From the NCBI GenBank assembly GCA_019914945.1, contig CM034106.1, forward strand, positions 11,594,501 through 11,658,500: 64,000 nt of DNA. Direction: 5' to 3'. Origin of the DNA: Typha latifolia (taxonomy: Eukaryota > Streptophyta > Magnoliopsida > Poales > Typhaceae). The translations under genes and the position numbers were made by a program. The notes beneath the pieces were generated by a model. That model was not told the DNA's origin and made no database searches. It was given only the letters and a program-made list of their open reading frames with translations. The number at the start of each line of letters is the position of its first letter. The stretch's first letter is position 1. This document shows, piece after piece, positions 1 through 14,041 of the stretch.

Positions 1-100
1 CAAGTTATCATCATATTGATCTCTCTTTTAAATTCCTAGATCTGCAAGTATACTTTTTTACACGATTATTATACAGCGCTTCTGTAGCAAGATATGGTGA

Positions 101-1757
<1,657 letters not shown>

Positions 1758-3126
1758 GGGAGAAGAAATGCCGAGATAACAAATATGTGCAAGCTCCTAA
1801 ACATGGAATTGTCATCAGCTGAAATATCTCTTTTGAGAATGAGAGAACTTTAGTGCGACATTTGGTGCAAGACATCCTTTCTTCTTCTTTTCAGATCCGC
1901 AGTTGATGATCTTTTACAGACAAATTTCAGATATTCTGCTTCTTATAACTATTGTTCTTGGGGGATGTCCATCTGTAAATTACTTGTGCTAAGTTATGTT
2001 AACCAATTTTGTCATTCATCATTGATTTGTTTGAGGCTGTCTTGTTTTAGTGTGTGCAGTATAGTACGTGGTGGTCATTTTTTAGGTACCTGACATGCGA
2101 AAAGGATGCAATAATTGACCCCCAAATACTTGGTCTAAAAGCTTGGATGTTGTTGTTATGTCGTTGCTGTACATTAAAGTATGTAGACGCAGTCATTTCT
2201 TTCTGGACATCATTATTTTTTTGAGAAAACTTTGGAAATTCCATTAGATTTTTCTTTCTGGACATCGTTACTCTAAATTGATAATCACTTCTTGCCATGG
2301 ATTTTGTGCATTCAATTTTGCCAATTCCATCTCTTAGCATTATTATCAATTCAAACTAATTTCGTCTTGAGCACCATATCTCGATGTCTCTGCTAGTGTG
2401 GGTTTCCTGTTTGATTCGTTCGCTGTAATATTTGCTGATCTAAAGCGCCCGTGGGAAAAATTTCATAGACAACCTCTTTGGATCCATAATCTTAAAATTC
2501 CAATTTCCAGTTTGCAGTTCCCCGAGCAGAATAATTTCTGTCACTTTACTTTTTTCAAAGTGATGTAATTAACGTGATATCAAAATATTTAATTTTTTGA
2601 CATAAAGATTCGTTCCACCTTGCACGGCCTAAGGAAAGTTTGGGTTTTTACTAATTAAAAAAAAAGAAAAAAACAAATAAAGGTTTTTCCCCATGTACAA
2701 CCCCCAAAGCTTCTTATTTATTCATATATTTCTTTAAATTCTGTATTTGCCTGAATATCCTTTAAAACCTATTATTTTTGTACCCTTTCAATTGCTTTCC
2801 GATAATTATATATTAAAATTTGGAGACATTTAATAGATGAAATAACAAAGAGAGCAATATATCAAAAAGGAATATTTTTATCCTTTTACTAGTAAACAGA
2901 TTAAAATTCGATTTGTTAATCATCTTTCATGGATATTCATGTAAAATATATATTTTTTAATGGTACCCATATGTATATATATCAACTTAGAGGAGCATAT
3001 ACATAAATAAATAATTTAAGGGGGGTATAAAATGCAAAAAGGAAAAGAAAAAAAGCTTGACTTGCGTGTCCACTTTGCCCCTGGGTATACATAGCTTAGG
3101 TATGAGAATTGAAGAATGGACAAATA
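1758..3126. other. Spacer between DPM1 and the U4 snRNA gene
   Basis: AT-rich 3' flank and spacer. It presumably contains the DPM1 3' UTR. No coding exon, RNA gene or clear repeat was recognised; the short open frames here lack codon bias and family resemblance. Confidence 0.6.
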
Positions 3127-3178
3127 GTCCCACATCGGCTAGTCGGAAAAGACAGAAGCGCGGGCGCTGCTATAAAAT
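3127..3178 (+). promoter_or_regulatory. snRNA promoter: USE plus TATA box of the U4 gene
   Basis: GTCCCACATCG at 3127-3137 matches the plant upstream sequence element (RTCCCACATCG) found before spliceosomal snRNA genes. TATAAAAT starts at 3171. The gap of 33 bases between the elements is the spacing of RNA polymerase II snRNA genes; polymerase III genes (U6) have about one helical turn less. The U4 5' end starts 33 bases after the start of the TATA box, as expected. Confidence 0.9.
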
Positions 3179-3203
3179 AGAGGGGTCTAGCTTGGAGTTA
3201 AGC

Positions 3204-3361
3204 ATCTTTGCGCTTGGGGCAATGACGCAGCTAGTGAGGTTACACCGAGGCGCGTCAATTGCTGGTTGAAAACTATTTCCAAACCCCCTCTTTGGCCTGG
3301 GTTCAGCCCGGCGCCACTGAGAATTTCTGGAAGGGCTCCCTCTAATCCAGGGTAAAGCCCT
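3204..3361 (+). ncRNA. U4: U4 spliceosomal snRNA
   Basis: U4 pairs with U6 in the U4/U6.U5 tri-snRNP and is released when the spliceosome is activated. The RNA starts with ATCTTTGCGCTTGGGGCAAT, the plant U4 5' end that forms stem II with U6. It continues through the 5' stem-loop (GAGGTTACACCGAGGCGCGT), the GCTGGTTGAAAACTATTTCC segment, a central GC-rich hairpin (GCCTGGGTTCAGCCCGGC), an Sm site AATTTCTGG at 3322-3330 and a 3' terminal hairpin (AGGGCT at 3332-3337 pairing with AGCCCT at 3356-3361). The length of about 158 nt fits plant U4. The USE and TATA box just upstream argue for a transcribed gene and not a retroposed copy. The exact 3' end is inferred from the last stem. Confidence 0.93.
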
Positions 3362-3912
3362 ACAATACTCCAAAACAAAATATTTTGTTCTTTTCCAAAC
3401 CTTAGGTTCAATATACTAGTCTCAGTATGGTAGTGATCTTCGTTGGGACTGGTTGGATGGATGGACTGTTTCTTCTTTTCCTCTCACTTGTATAGTTCTT
3501 GAGGAAATAACTATGGATGATCTCAAAGCCATGGAACGTATATTTGAAAGACAAAAGGAGAAGATTGAACTTAATATGGAGAAATTAAGGATGATATTGT
3601 CAGATGTGGAGACCAAAAAATCCTATAACTGACGGAATATACACAAAAAACTAATCAAGAAGAGTTGGTGTACAAATCCTCAACTGGACTCAGGTTGAGA
3701 ATTTTCCGAACTTAGTTATTGAGAATTTCTGGAAGGGCTCCCTATAATCCAGGGTAAAAGCCCTACAATACTCCAATTAAAATAGTTGAAAGCCATAGAG
3801 AAAAAAAAAAAAGATGATATTGTCAGATATAGAGACCAAAAAACTCCTATAATTGGATATACACAAATAAGTAATCAGAAAAAGTTGGTGTACAAATCCT
3901 CAACTGGACTCG
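3320..3912 (+). repeat. Broken tandem duplication of the U4 3' end and its downstream flank
   Basis: Two blocks recur in the same order. Block 1 (U4 Sm site plus 3' hairpin) is at 3320-3372 and again at 3721-3775. Block 2 is at about 3589-3692 and again at about 3812-3912, sharing GATGATATTGTCAGAT and GTTGGTGTACAAATCCTCAA. The offset falls from about 400 bases in block 1 to about 220 in block 2, so the second copy lost roughly 180 bases between the blocks. The first unit also holds an open stretch rich in Lys and Glu (about 3513-3632) with no recognised family. Confidence 0.85.
3721..3764 (+). pseudogene. U4 snRNA 3' fragment (Sm site plus terminal hairpin only)
   Basis: Near-identical copy of the last 42 bases of the U4 gene, with CTCT changed to CTAT in the loop and one extra A in the stem. 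The 5' three quarters of U4 and any USE/TATA are absent here, so it is not expected to make a functional snRNA. Confidence 0.85.
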
Positions 3913-4136
3913 GTCGATTAAGGAACCACTATCTTGCCATGAAATTGCCTTCACTTACCAATTTCATCATCACAAGCATATACATAGAAATCAATAGTTA
4001 GACAACTTATCAATAAGCTTGGGCATTTCGATTTCAGAATATGTGAGCATCATTTGGTTGCACCTACAAGGTGGAAAGCCTCTTCTCGAACAACAGAGCT
4101 TTCTGTTTGCCTCCGGACTTATCTACATCCGGCGGC

Positions 4137-7100
4137 TTAAGAAGGCTGAGAACTCTCGGGAACAAAGCCAGACGCTTCTGCTAGAGCTGAGAGTTCCTGC
4201 TCACCACTTAAAACCTGAAAGAATAAAGATACAGGAGGGGTGAACCAACTTTAATATAACTAGAGCACACAAAGATGAGTAAATTGACTTTGACGAATTG
4301 CAGGCTCACTTCATGGACAGGTCTATGTCCAGTAACACGGCCATAGACTATATCAAAATCTTTCATCTTTTCTCACTTTTTAGTTTTCTCCTCCTCTATA
4401 GTAACCTCACAGAAAGTTCAAGGATATAAAACTGCGGGCCGCTCAACAAGGGGCCAACCCCACGGAGACAGTGTTCTCATCCTTAATTTAAAATACATCC
4501 ATCACTAACAAAGGAAGCCTTGAAGATAATAAATTGCAAGAATTAGGTAAAGCAATAAACAACACTACCCACCAACTAGATAGATAAATCAAATTATTGT
4601 CAAAAGCCATCCTTTCAAATGTATCTGGGTAGGTAGGCAGATCAGCAATAATGGATTTCTCTTATTCAGGCAAATTAAAAGAGCTTTGGGACATCCGGCA
4701 GACAACTAACAACTTAGAACACAAATCCACTCCAGCAAGTGCTGCTGAGAAAGTTATATATTCACCTTATCATTTATGACCCATGTTGGGAAGCCTTCAA
4801 GCTTAGCAATTGCACATTCCAGGGCCATTGTTCTCCCTTTCCCAGCTCCGTTGGGAAAACATTCAACATAATTCAGTATTTTTGCAGCTTCACCTCCAAA
4901 CATCTGCACAAAAAGTTATAGATTACTACAGTTGTCAAATGCCCTCAAGATTCAGGTTCACTTTGTTAGGAAGCAATTTGGCCATAAACTTAGCCCCTTG
5001 TTTGTCACATTAACATGAAGCTGGGAATGCCAATTAACACCCTTTCCAAGGAACAAGGGTAAAATCTGTTTAGATGACAATTTATAGGTCATCATTCGTT
5101 GCTTTACAACACCTTGCTGTGTGGTTCACACATTAAATATGATCACAAGAATGCGCATATTTGCAGGAGTTGTATCCGTATGACCAAATGGGTATCCCCA
5201 TCCTCCAACTATGATGGACAACTTGTGCTGTCTCACAGAAAGACTTCTGGCTACAACAAAAGATACTCCTTTTCATACTACTATAGAAGGAATATTAAAT
5301 TATTGAATGCAGTTGTTAGTTACCATGAGTGATTAAAATAGTCTTCTGATGTTATTTAAAAGAAATCTGTTTGTTTCTTGTTACTTAAGACTTAAAAGAC
5401 AACGCTGATTTCTTTGAATCAAGAAACAGTGGATACAGCAAGATGGTAGACATGACAGATCATTGAACTTTTAAGATTACTCCTATTGTTTCTAGTTAGA
5501 TATCTTAGCACATTGAGTGATTCTAATTCTTCAGCATAAGACCCCCCATCTTATTGAAAATAGTTTCTGCTAATATTCCTTAAATTAATTTAGTCTACTA
5601 ATTATAACTAGTGTATTGCCAAAATTTGTTAAGTCCAATCTTGAATTCCAGTAGAACCTCCATATCTTTGTCATATAAATGGTTTCTTCATCTATGCTGC
5701 ATTACCTCCCTGCATACTTGGACTTGCAAGATCATCCTACCTCATAAAACACAATTATTTTGATCATTCTGAGAATATATCTGTGTTCCTCATGAGGACA
5801 AAGACCAGTAACTGCAAGTGTCTCCTTCCTCCTCATGAGGACAGTAACTGCTAATGTCTCCTTCCACGCAGAAGGCAATAGTAAGATCTTGGAGTGAAAT
5901 ATCATGAACTTTTCTGCTCCGAAGGAAATCCAATCTTCTTGGTTGCTGAACTAACAATAAACTACTATAGAATGTTAGATTTTTTTTTATCAGTTATTCA
6001 AGTAGATTTTTTTATCAGCTATTCAAGCTTTGTATCATATTCATCATTAAGCTTGTCAGTAGTCATAGCAGCAGAAACCTCCAGCCTCGAAATTTTGTAA
6101 TTAGTAAGTCAAACTAGTAGCTATGGGCATGTTTAGGGCACATATAGCAGTTGTTCATGCTCTTAGGTCAAACTAAGTGCTTGGGCATGTTCATCATAAG
6201 AAAACATGCTTTTAGTTGTTCACCTTCTATCACAAAAGCAGATATAGGATCACGTACCTCCTTCTGTTCATTACAATGAGAACACCAAAATGCGCCATAC
6301 ATCTTAGCACCTATGGACTGAAGATGTTTTGCAAGAGATATAGCAAATGGGCTCGATTCTTTTGTTATCTCTGCTTCATATGGTTCCAAGGTAATATCAC
6401 TTAAGCTGCATAAATAAAGATTGGAGAAAAACAAATTAATTACTCTTTCCTATAAAATAGAGAAAAAGCATGCAAACGTAAAAAGTTAAAAACTAAATAA
6501 TCTTTAATTCCTGAGCAACCATGGTACAAAAGAAGAAGCAAGATCATTTTGCATATAAGAGAAATGAAAAATGAGTAGGGACTGTTACATTTAATGCAAA
6601 GCAAACAAGAAACACAAATTGCTTAAACATTTTGAGAAGGGCCCCAGAATATATGGATCCAATCACATGAGATGCACCAAACAACAGTACATTGACACGG
6701 TAAAGAGAGTATAGAACTAATAAATCCTTGACCCATCATGTTGTCTGGTTAAATCCCCTAAATGAATCACATATCAGTTACCTTCAGCATTTGTATGGCA
6801 TTAGTGTAAAAACAAACCTTGCAGCAAAAATGTAACGCACGACATAAATTTGATTTACTGATTTCTCAAATAATGTCACAAGAAACACATACAGTTATAA
6901 GAATGCCACCGAACTGTCAGAAGAATTAAAAGTTTAAAACTACCCCATAATCAAGATAACCACATCAGCAATCTATCCACAAACATTCTGACTAGAAATC
7001 TCACCCAGATGACTGAGGGGCAGCCGTTGTATAAGAGTTAGTTAAAGCAATAATAATAATTCCAGCAACAGCTAGCTGTAGGCCAACCACCTTCCGGATC

Positions 7101-8164
7101 TCTTCCAAGCCAAAGTCCTATGAGTATGACACAAGAACTTAATGAGCTACCATATGGTGGTTCGAAAGGGAATTTTCCCCGTCAAGGAATGCAGACATAC
7201 CTTTACAGTAAGAAAAAATAAGCTGAAAGACAGAAAGGCTGATAACAAACAATATGAACAAGATGTTCCAGCAAACTCCGTGCTCAGAAGGTAAACAAAA
7301 TATGCACTCGCAGTTGCCATCGAGGTAGTGGTTGCAAGCAAAGTCAAGCGGACATCAGTTTTATCAAGTCCAGGAAGCAAACTCTTGCCACTCTGTTGTA
7401 GAGCAAGTAATGCAACTAGACCATATGCAACCATCCCGGGTAATGGAAGAGGAATGCCTGGCAAATGCGACAAGAGATAATAAAGCATTAAATATCCAAA
7501 GCTAAAGTTTGTCTTCTTGTTTCTTAGGTAATGCCATGCTTATGCGAAACTTAGATAATAAGGCGGCCATGAATTCATCTCTCATCAATTATTAATATCT
7601 AGCAACTCTTACGCTTTAATTATTCCCAACACAAATTTCACTAGATTATCACGACAATACTCATGATCCTTCCTCTTTTTGCGTAGCCAAAACCTGACGT
7701 AATCGAACAAGCAAAGAACGAATCAAGAAGGTGCAGATAAGAATAAGAATAAGAAGGGGGGGTACCAAAGACGGAGGAGTAATCACTATTGAGCACATCG
7801 CCGCAGCTCCCACCACCGACGGGGCAAAATGCCTCGGAATTCGTGAGCTTGAGGTAGGTAAGGTAAGTGGTCTCAAAGAAACCCAAGGACGCGAGTCCCG
7901 CCGACAAATAGCTTGTCGAAATGCCCAAGAGAGAAGATCTCTCCGTCGCCCCCGATTCCACCTCGGGGGAAGGCCCCGCTCGGCACTTGAATGCTACTCT
8001 CGCCTCTCTCTAAAACAATCACAGAGAAAGAAATGAGAGCAAGTAATAGATCGGAGAGCAAGAGAATAGTACTAATAGCATCAAGTAACGACCTTGAAGG
8101 GAAGCGGGTAAGAGAAGGGAATTCGAAGGCGGGAGACGGCGAGGGCCGCGGAGATGGTCGCCAT
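4137..8164 (-). CDS. LTO1: Thiol-disulfide oxidoreductase LTO1 (VKOR-thioredoxin fusion), chloroplast
   Basis: Thylakoid membrane enzyme that introduces disulfide bonds into lumenal proteins; the Arabidopsis relative is needed for photosystem II assembly. Seven exons: 8164-8093, 8009-7766, 7457-7201, 7117-7005, 6405-6258, 4903-4766 and 4214-4137. They join in phase to 349 residues. A plastid transit peptide is likely over roughly the first 45 residues. The VKOR domain has the loop cysteines C86 and C93 (CPVGGGSCGDVL) and the active-site C172-S-Y-C175 before a hydrophobic helix. Further membrane spans lie around residues 58-75, 107-127, 140-165 and 175-195. The C-terminal thioredoxin-like domain has FWCSHC (C270, C273) and a cis-Pro region GFPTWVIND. 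The start ATG opens an Arg/Ser-rich leader only about 290 bp from the P450 stop codon. The 3' boundary ends in a family-like ELSALAEASGF tail. Confidence 0.93.
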
Positions 8165-8457
8165 GAAAGAGCAAGCTGCGAGCTCACGGCTCAATCTCAC
8201 AGCTGGAAGAAACCAGAAATTAGAGGTGGATTTAAATCCGACCCGATTTATCGGTCTCGGATCCTAAAAATTTGTTCCCGATTATATATTGTGGAGCCCG
8301 AATAGAAATTCGAGTCTAACTCGCGCGTGTCTGGATTAGGAAAAGGCTACGTTATATTTTAACATTAAAATATATTTATTTATTTGGTAACAAAGCGGAG
8401 CTTTCAAGACTACTTGAACAGCAGCAGCAGAGACAGCATAGCAACATTCTTGATGGA

Positions 8458-10150
8458 TCACACGTGTCTCCTCGGCCGCACTCTAGCCTCCAGAGGAGCC
8501 GCCATCTCACACGACAGTCGGAGGACCTCTGAGAGATCCACGCCTTTCCCCTCCGCCGCCGGCGTCGGCAGCCACTCGTACTCATGAAGGAGAGAAGCCA
8601 GCCAGAATCCGACCGCCGCCGTCGCCATCCCTTTCCCCGGGCAGCTCCTCGTCCCGGACCCGAAAGGCGCGAGCCACGTGCCGCCCCCGAGCACCGACAA
8701 ATCCACGCCATTACCGGCGAGGAACCTCTCCGGCCAGAATCTTGACGGATTCTCCCACACGTCGGCGTCGCGGCCGATCGCCCACGCATTCACTATCGCC
8801 GTAGTTTTCGCAGGGACGAACCGGCCGTCGACGTAAGTATCGGAAACCGCCTCGCGCCGCCATGCGAGGAGTGGGCCCGGGGGATGCATCCTGAGGGTCT
8901 CCTTAAGTACTGCTTGTAGGAAATCTAGCTTTAGTACATCGCACTCCTTCACTGGATTTGATCTCCCAATTACTCGGTCGAGTTCGTTATGAACCTTGGC
9001 TTGGATGTCAGGGTGCAGGACTAGACGAGCAAGCGTCCATTCCGTCAGTACCGCCATGGCGTCGGTTCCTCTAAATATCATCTCCTATACACATTTCGGC
9101 AACAAACAAAGTTATTAATTACGATATATCTAACTCTTTATTTATTATTTCATTAGTTCCACAATTTATACGTACCCATAGAACGGCGGCGATGTCAGAG
9201 TCGGAAAGACCCTCGCTATGCTGTAGAGAAAGTAATATATCCACAAAATCTTTCGGATCTTTTGGATCGGTATTTGACTTGTGTTGATGGATGATTGAGT
9301 TTACGAAACGGTTCACTTTGGGCATGAGTTTGGCGCATCTAGCTTGGATACCTTGCAGATCTATGGATGCAAGAAGAGGGAAGTGATCCGACCAGTTGTT
9401 CTCCCCCAGCAATTCGTAGCCTTCTTCTACCATGGCGAGGAGCTCTTCGGCTTCGCCGTCGGTGGCCGCCGCGCAAAGACCGAATTCCTTCCCGAACACC
9501 GTCCGCATAATATAATCGAGCGAAGCTCGCTTAATAACGCGACGAGCTCGAAACGGTTCGCCGCCGCTCGCCGCGACAGCGGCAAGCATCTCTACGGCGA
9601 CGCGAGTGCGGTGCCCCGCCGAAGCCTCGACTTGCTTGGGGGAGAAAAGATGCGAAGCGGCGATGCGGCGGAGGCTACGCCAGTACACGCCGTACGGCGC
9701 GAAGCCGATGGCGCGGTGGAACATGAGGCCGTAGGCCGAGTAGTTGTGCGGCCGGCCGGCGAAGGCCGGGCTGTTGAGGATCTCCTTGGCGACGTCGGGG
9801 TGGGAGGCGACAACGGCCCGGGTCTCGCCGAGGGACAACGACATGAGCCGCCGCGCCTCGAGGCGATCAGCTGCGGCGGCGAGGTGGCGGTGAGCGAGGC
9901 CGGACATGAGGCCGATGCTACCTATAAGAGGAAACCCTCTTGGCCCAGGAATGGTGGAAAGGTTTAAAGAAGATATCTTTCCCCATGCATGGCCTCCTGG
10001 GTGAGCCCAGTAGAGAAGGGAAGCGACAAGCCATGCAAGAAGAGATAAGATGGCAATGGAAAAGAGAGTAGTAGCAATGGAAGGAGGTGAAGAAGTGGGT
10101 ATAAGAGTCAGTAGCAGGATCCACCAACTCTCTCCTGATGACATCTCCAT
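8458..10150 (-). CDS. Cytochrome P450, CYP78A family
   Basis: ER-anchored monooxygenase. CYP78A enzymes (for example KLUH and the rice PLA1/GL3.2 group) control organ and seed size through an unidentified mobile signal. Two exons, 10150-9176 and 9084-8458, joined by one phase-0 intron, encode 533 residues, the usual size. An N-terminal hydrophobic anchor is followed by the hinge TIPGPRGFPLIGS. The I-helix reads EMIFRGTDAMAVLTEW, a CYP78A hallmark with Ala-Met where Thr-Val is common. ExxR is ETLR at 387-390, PERF is at 443-446 and the heme loop FGSGTRSCPG has Cys473. The C-terminus GVDLSEVLRLSCEMAAPLEA is also typical of CYP78A. Exon 1 is very GC-rich. The subfamily member cannot be assigned without a tree. 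Confidence 0.95.
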
Positions 10151-13100
10151 GGCTAGCTACGACTAAGTTTCTTGTTATGGTAATGGGAGGAGGACGAAGC
10201 TTGAGAAAATTCTATGGCTAGATATCAATATATATAGGGATATTCGTACATGAATACGGGATTAAATTAAAGATTTCGATCGTTATGAACTATCCTAGTT
10301 AAGTTTATGGTACCAACTAGGCAACTACCTAGAAATTCTTACGTCGCATAATAAATTCCAGGACGAAAACCTTGGGGTCTTTGGAATCTAATTTCTTCTT
10401 TAGGAATCAAACTTAGTCCTTGTAGTCCAATTGGTACGTATGTGGGGTAACACATTAACTACTTGCATGTATACCCCGAAAAGGTTTCATATTTGTGTGC
10501 ATACCCTTCACTTAGTTTATAATAATTATAAGTTTCATATTAATGTCTTTTTATATTTAACTCGATAAAATCTATATAATTTGTTACATTTGAATGTTAT
10601 TCATACAAAAAACAAGGTTTTAAACGATATCTATATAAAAATAAAATATTTCTAGAGACATGCATCAATCTTAAAAGGGTATCTATATAGGATATTTTCT
10701 CAAATAATATAAAATAAAATATGTATAAATAAAACTATTTTTATTAAAAAAAAATAGTATTATAGAAAAATTATTAAAAATTTGTTCGAATGAAATTTGA
10801 ATCTATTCAAACAAAAAAATTTTGAGGGCAAATTTAATCTAATGCTTGAAATTCGTTGAAACTTCTTTCTAAAAACAGTTATTCTTGATTGAGAAAACGA
10901 GTATATTTAGTCCAAAAATGAGATGTCTCATATTATGGAAAAATGTTAATTTCATCTCTAAAACTCTTTAAAGAAAGATGAAGATAATATCTAAAAGATA
11001 AGAAAAATAATCATATTCTTTATTATCCTTCTTCATACAAAAACATTAATTTTAATATTTCTCCTTGATCATTGGGTTATTGATTGGTCCCCAAGTTCCT
11101 TAGAAATATAATATTTAAAAACTTAATTGTGAAGGCACTATATCTTGGATGAACAAATTACTATCTTAAATAAAGCTACTAACATCTTGCCTTATAAATT
11201 TAAATTTCTATTTTAATTTCACTCTACTTCACAAACTTTCCCAAGGACACTTACAAATAAGATATTTTTAAAGTGTATACATGAACAAAAAAACCATTAA
11301 CTACGTAGATTCCTTAATGTTGAGGGATATATATATAGTCTGAGTACTCTCATGTGGTCAGTCAACAAAATGTATAACTAATTGTGATTATTTTTATCCG
11401 TTATGACTTGCTAATTGATGAATTTGTCAGTTAGTGGCCACTGTGAATTAACCACCCCAATAATATAATTCAATATATGCAATTAAATGATGTCTTCGTA
11501 TAAAACTAAGCTTAAGATTGGCTTAGTTTGACATATCTTCATCTTGCTCTTCAAGAGGGACAATAAATATGGCAAAGAATATATGCATATATATATTTAA
11601 ACTCCTATGATTTCTTTCAAGTTTGCAACTTTTCTACGTCTCCACCTAACCTAAACATTATCAGCCTTCAAGTGGTAATTTTAAATAACATGCATGCTTG
11701 ACAAGTTCCAAGAACAAGGAAACAAAATATTATTGCAGTATTTATTCACATTAGGTACTCTTCAGATGCGTCACTTTATTTTTAATCTTAAGATGATTCA
11801 TAGTACGGCAAGAGTGCAACTTAACAACGATACTATTATAATTAGAATTTAATAAATAATTACTCATACAATATAAGCCTCCTTAACTATATGAGATGAT
11901 TTTGAAGTACCGAAATGAGATGAAAACACTCAGGAGAGTTGCTTCCACGTTTTGCAAAGTAATTAAAGAAATGTAACAAGAAAATTTCAATCAGCTAATA
12001 GCAATCCCAGATCATGCGTTCAACTAAATATAAGTTTAGATCACAAATAATAACTCTGAAAGCTTTGACTGACTTGCATGTGCCCATATCTGGTAGTTCA
12101 CACCAGCAGATCAAGTGGCTAGTAATTAATTTAAACAAGCAGTTTAGGAATTAAGTTCCTGTGGTTTTGGCATAGGATGGTTGTTATATTGGTTTGTTTT
12201 ATACTATAAACATAACAAATACAAAGGGCGAGTAGCACACTCAAGACTTGATGAAGTCTTCTTCATTTAGACAACCTTGTTGTCACTTCGAGATCTTGAC
12301 AAGTATGCTGAGAATAAACTTTAACCAATGGCATACCAACTAGGCTAGATACAATCCACTGTTAATCTATACCTATATTACGAATTATAATCTCGTTAAC
12401 AAGCAAGTGGAAAGTATTTATATCATGCTTGACTTGAGAAGTTGCAGCGTCCAAAGATCTCGTGGGGCCCGGCCCGTAGGCTCGCTTAACGGGCTGGGGT
12501 TCGGCCCAACAAGATTGCTCTCGGTACGACTTGGAGCCAATTGGCTGCCCCCACGTGGCTTAATAAGATGGACAGCAACTGCCAGCGCCCAAATTCTTCT
12601 TATTTTTAACTTAACGATAATTTCCAGTGTTTTGTTTTGTTTTTGGGTTTCCGAAGAGCATGCGTGCATGATTAATGCTCGGCAAACCACAGCTAGCAAA
12701 GCAATGTAAGCTGTAACCAATTGGACTTCTTGGGTCAACCTAATTAAAATCCTTGTTAAAAATAATGTAATTCTTTACGTGAGACGAAGGTCTGCAATCC
12801 CGAACGCACGAATTCGGTTGATCCTATCTACGTGGCAGCCCTTAAAGATTGACAGACTTTTGTTTGTTGAATGAGATTCCTACAACTAGGGATGCTAAAA
12901 AGATTTATCCCACCACGTTCTCCAACAGCCGACCGACAAAACTAAGAGTCTAAGATTAGTTTGCAGTAGATGATCCAACCTGTCTCTTAATGCTGAGCAC
13001 ATCGTAGCTTCTCCTCACTAACTTTTACTCATTAAAACGCAACATGCACTGCCACCAACTACTCCAATACTACGTACCGCAGAAGAAATAATAGACATGG

Positions 13101-13155
13101 GCAGAGCCCATCACGTTTGTTGCATTTCCACGCCACACCAAAGCGATCAACCCCC

Positions 13156-13186
<31 letters not shown>

Positions 13187-13369
13187 CATCATCAAGGCGA
13201 GCCCAACAAGACTGGAGCTGCTTGCATATGCTGCATTGGAAACAAGCATCGACCGAGCGGATCTCCCAAAGTAATAGACCTGCAAACTAAGACGCCAAGA
13301 GCTCGCCGTGCCGATTGCTGCAGTATTAGGACGCCTCGTCGACGGCAAGCTTCACAGGGGCAGGCGAAA
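10151..13369. other. Long AT-rich spacer with IQD 5' region
   Basis: From 10.2 to 12.4 kb the sequence is AT-rich with no recognised gene, RNA or element. A GC-rich patch at about 12460-12560 contains repeated GGCCC/GGGCC motifs of the kind bound by TCP factors and may be promoter sequence. A (CATAAT)/(CAT)n tract lies at 13157-13194 in the probable 5' UTR of the IQD gene. An open frame runs in phase from 13097 into the IQD start, but it is His-repeat and Arg-rich and lacks family resemblance. Confidence 0.5.
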
Positions 13370-14041
13370 ATGGCGAAACCGCGGCGTTGGTTTCGCATCG
13401 TGGGAAGGTCGTTTACTTACTCTTCGTGCAGGTCGATCTCTGTGGAAGAAGGCGGCGGCCGGGGTGAGGTTAAAGTTTACAACCCGAGGATGGCGGAAGC
13501 CCCGGAGGTGGTCGATCTTAAGGAAGGTGGCGGTGGTGGTTCGAATGATGAGTATAACACGCTTTGCAAGGAGGGGTTCTCTAGGGAGGACGTGGCTGCT
13601 GTTACCATCCAAGCTTACTTCAGGGGTCATCTGGTATATTTTCTTGACAGAGATTGTATATATTACACGTAGTTTGTAAAACATAATGCGTGATTTATGA
13701 ATAATAAAAAATATATAGAGATGTTAAAAGGCAGATATTAAATACCTTAAAACTAGGGCGTTATATGCAAATTTCTCCAATTTGTTGCACAGGCGAGGAG
13801 GGCATACAAGGCATTGAAGAGCTTGGTGAGGCTCCAAGCGGTGGCGAGAGGAGCGTACGTGCGGAAGCAAGCGGAGGTCGCAATCCACTGCATGCAATCT
13901 CTAGTGCGGTTGCAGGTCCGCGTGCGAGCTCGTCAAATGCTCACTAAATCAAAGGACGCCCACCTTCTGCAGAACAAGGAAACTGGCACCTTTCTTGAAA
14001 CTTATGCTGCTAAGAATCCAGTGGAAGTAAGCAGAGCTTAG
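13370..14041 (+). CDS. IQ67-domain (IQD) calmodulin-binding protein, short form
   Basis: IQD proteins bind calmodulin and act as scaffolds on microtubules, the plasma membrane and the nucleus. Exons 13370-13633 and 13793-14041 give 170 residues. The start [15 protein letters not shown] was chosen because IQDs begin with a short basic K/R-W-F motif; an upstream in-frame ATG at 13097 would add 91 low-complexity residues. The IQ67 core starts with [15 protein letters not shown] and continues as [20 protein letters not shown] and [15 protein letters not shown]. The phase-0 intron splits the first IQ motif at the position conserved across the family. The protein stops soon after the core, whereas most IQDs are 300-600 residues with a C-terminal DUF4005. 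The last codons GTGGAA-GTAAGC also look like a splice donor, so a further exon could exist, but none was recognised before the next gene. Confidence 0.85.

Noticed and set aside
7731..8305. Plus-strand ORFs of about 100 residues
   Set aside because: Antisense shadows of LTO1 exons 1-2.
9344..9967. 207-residue plus-strand ORF
   Set aside because: Exact antisense shadow of the GC-rich first exon of the P450.
13097..13369. Upstream in-frame extension of the IQD protein
   Set aside because: His-repeat and Arg-rich sequence derived from a CAT microsatellite; IQD proteins start at the K/R-W-F motif found at 13370.
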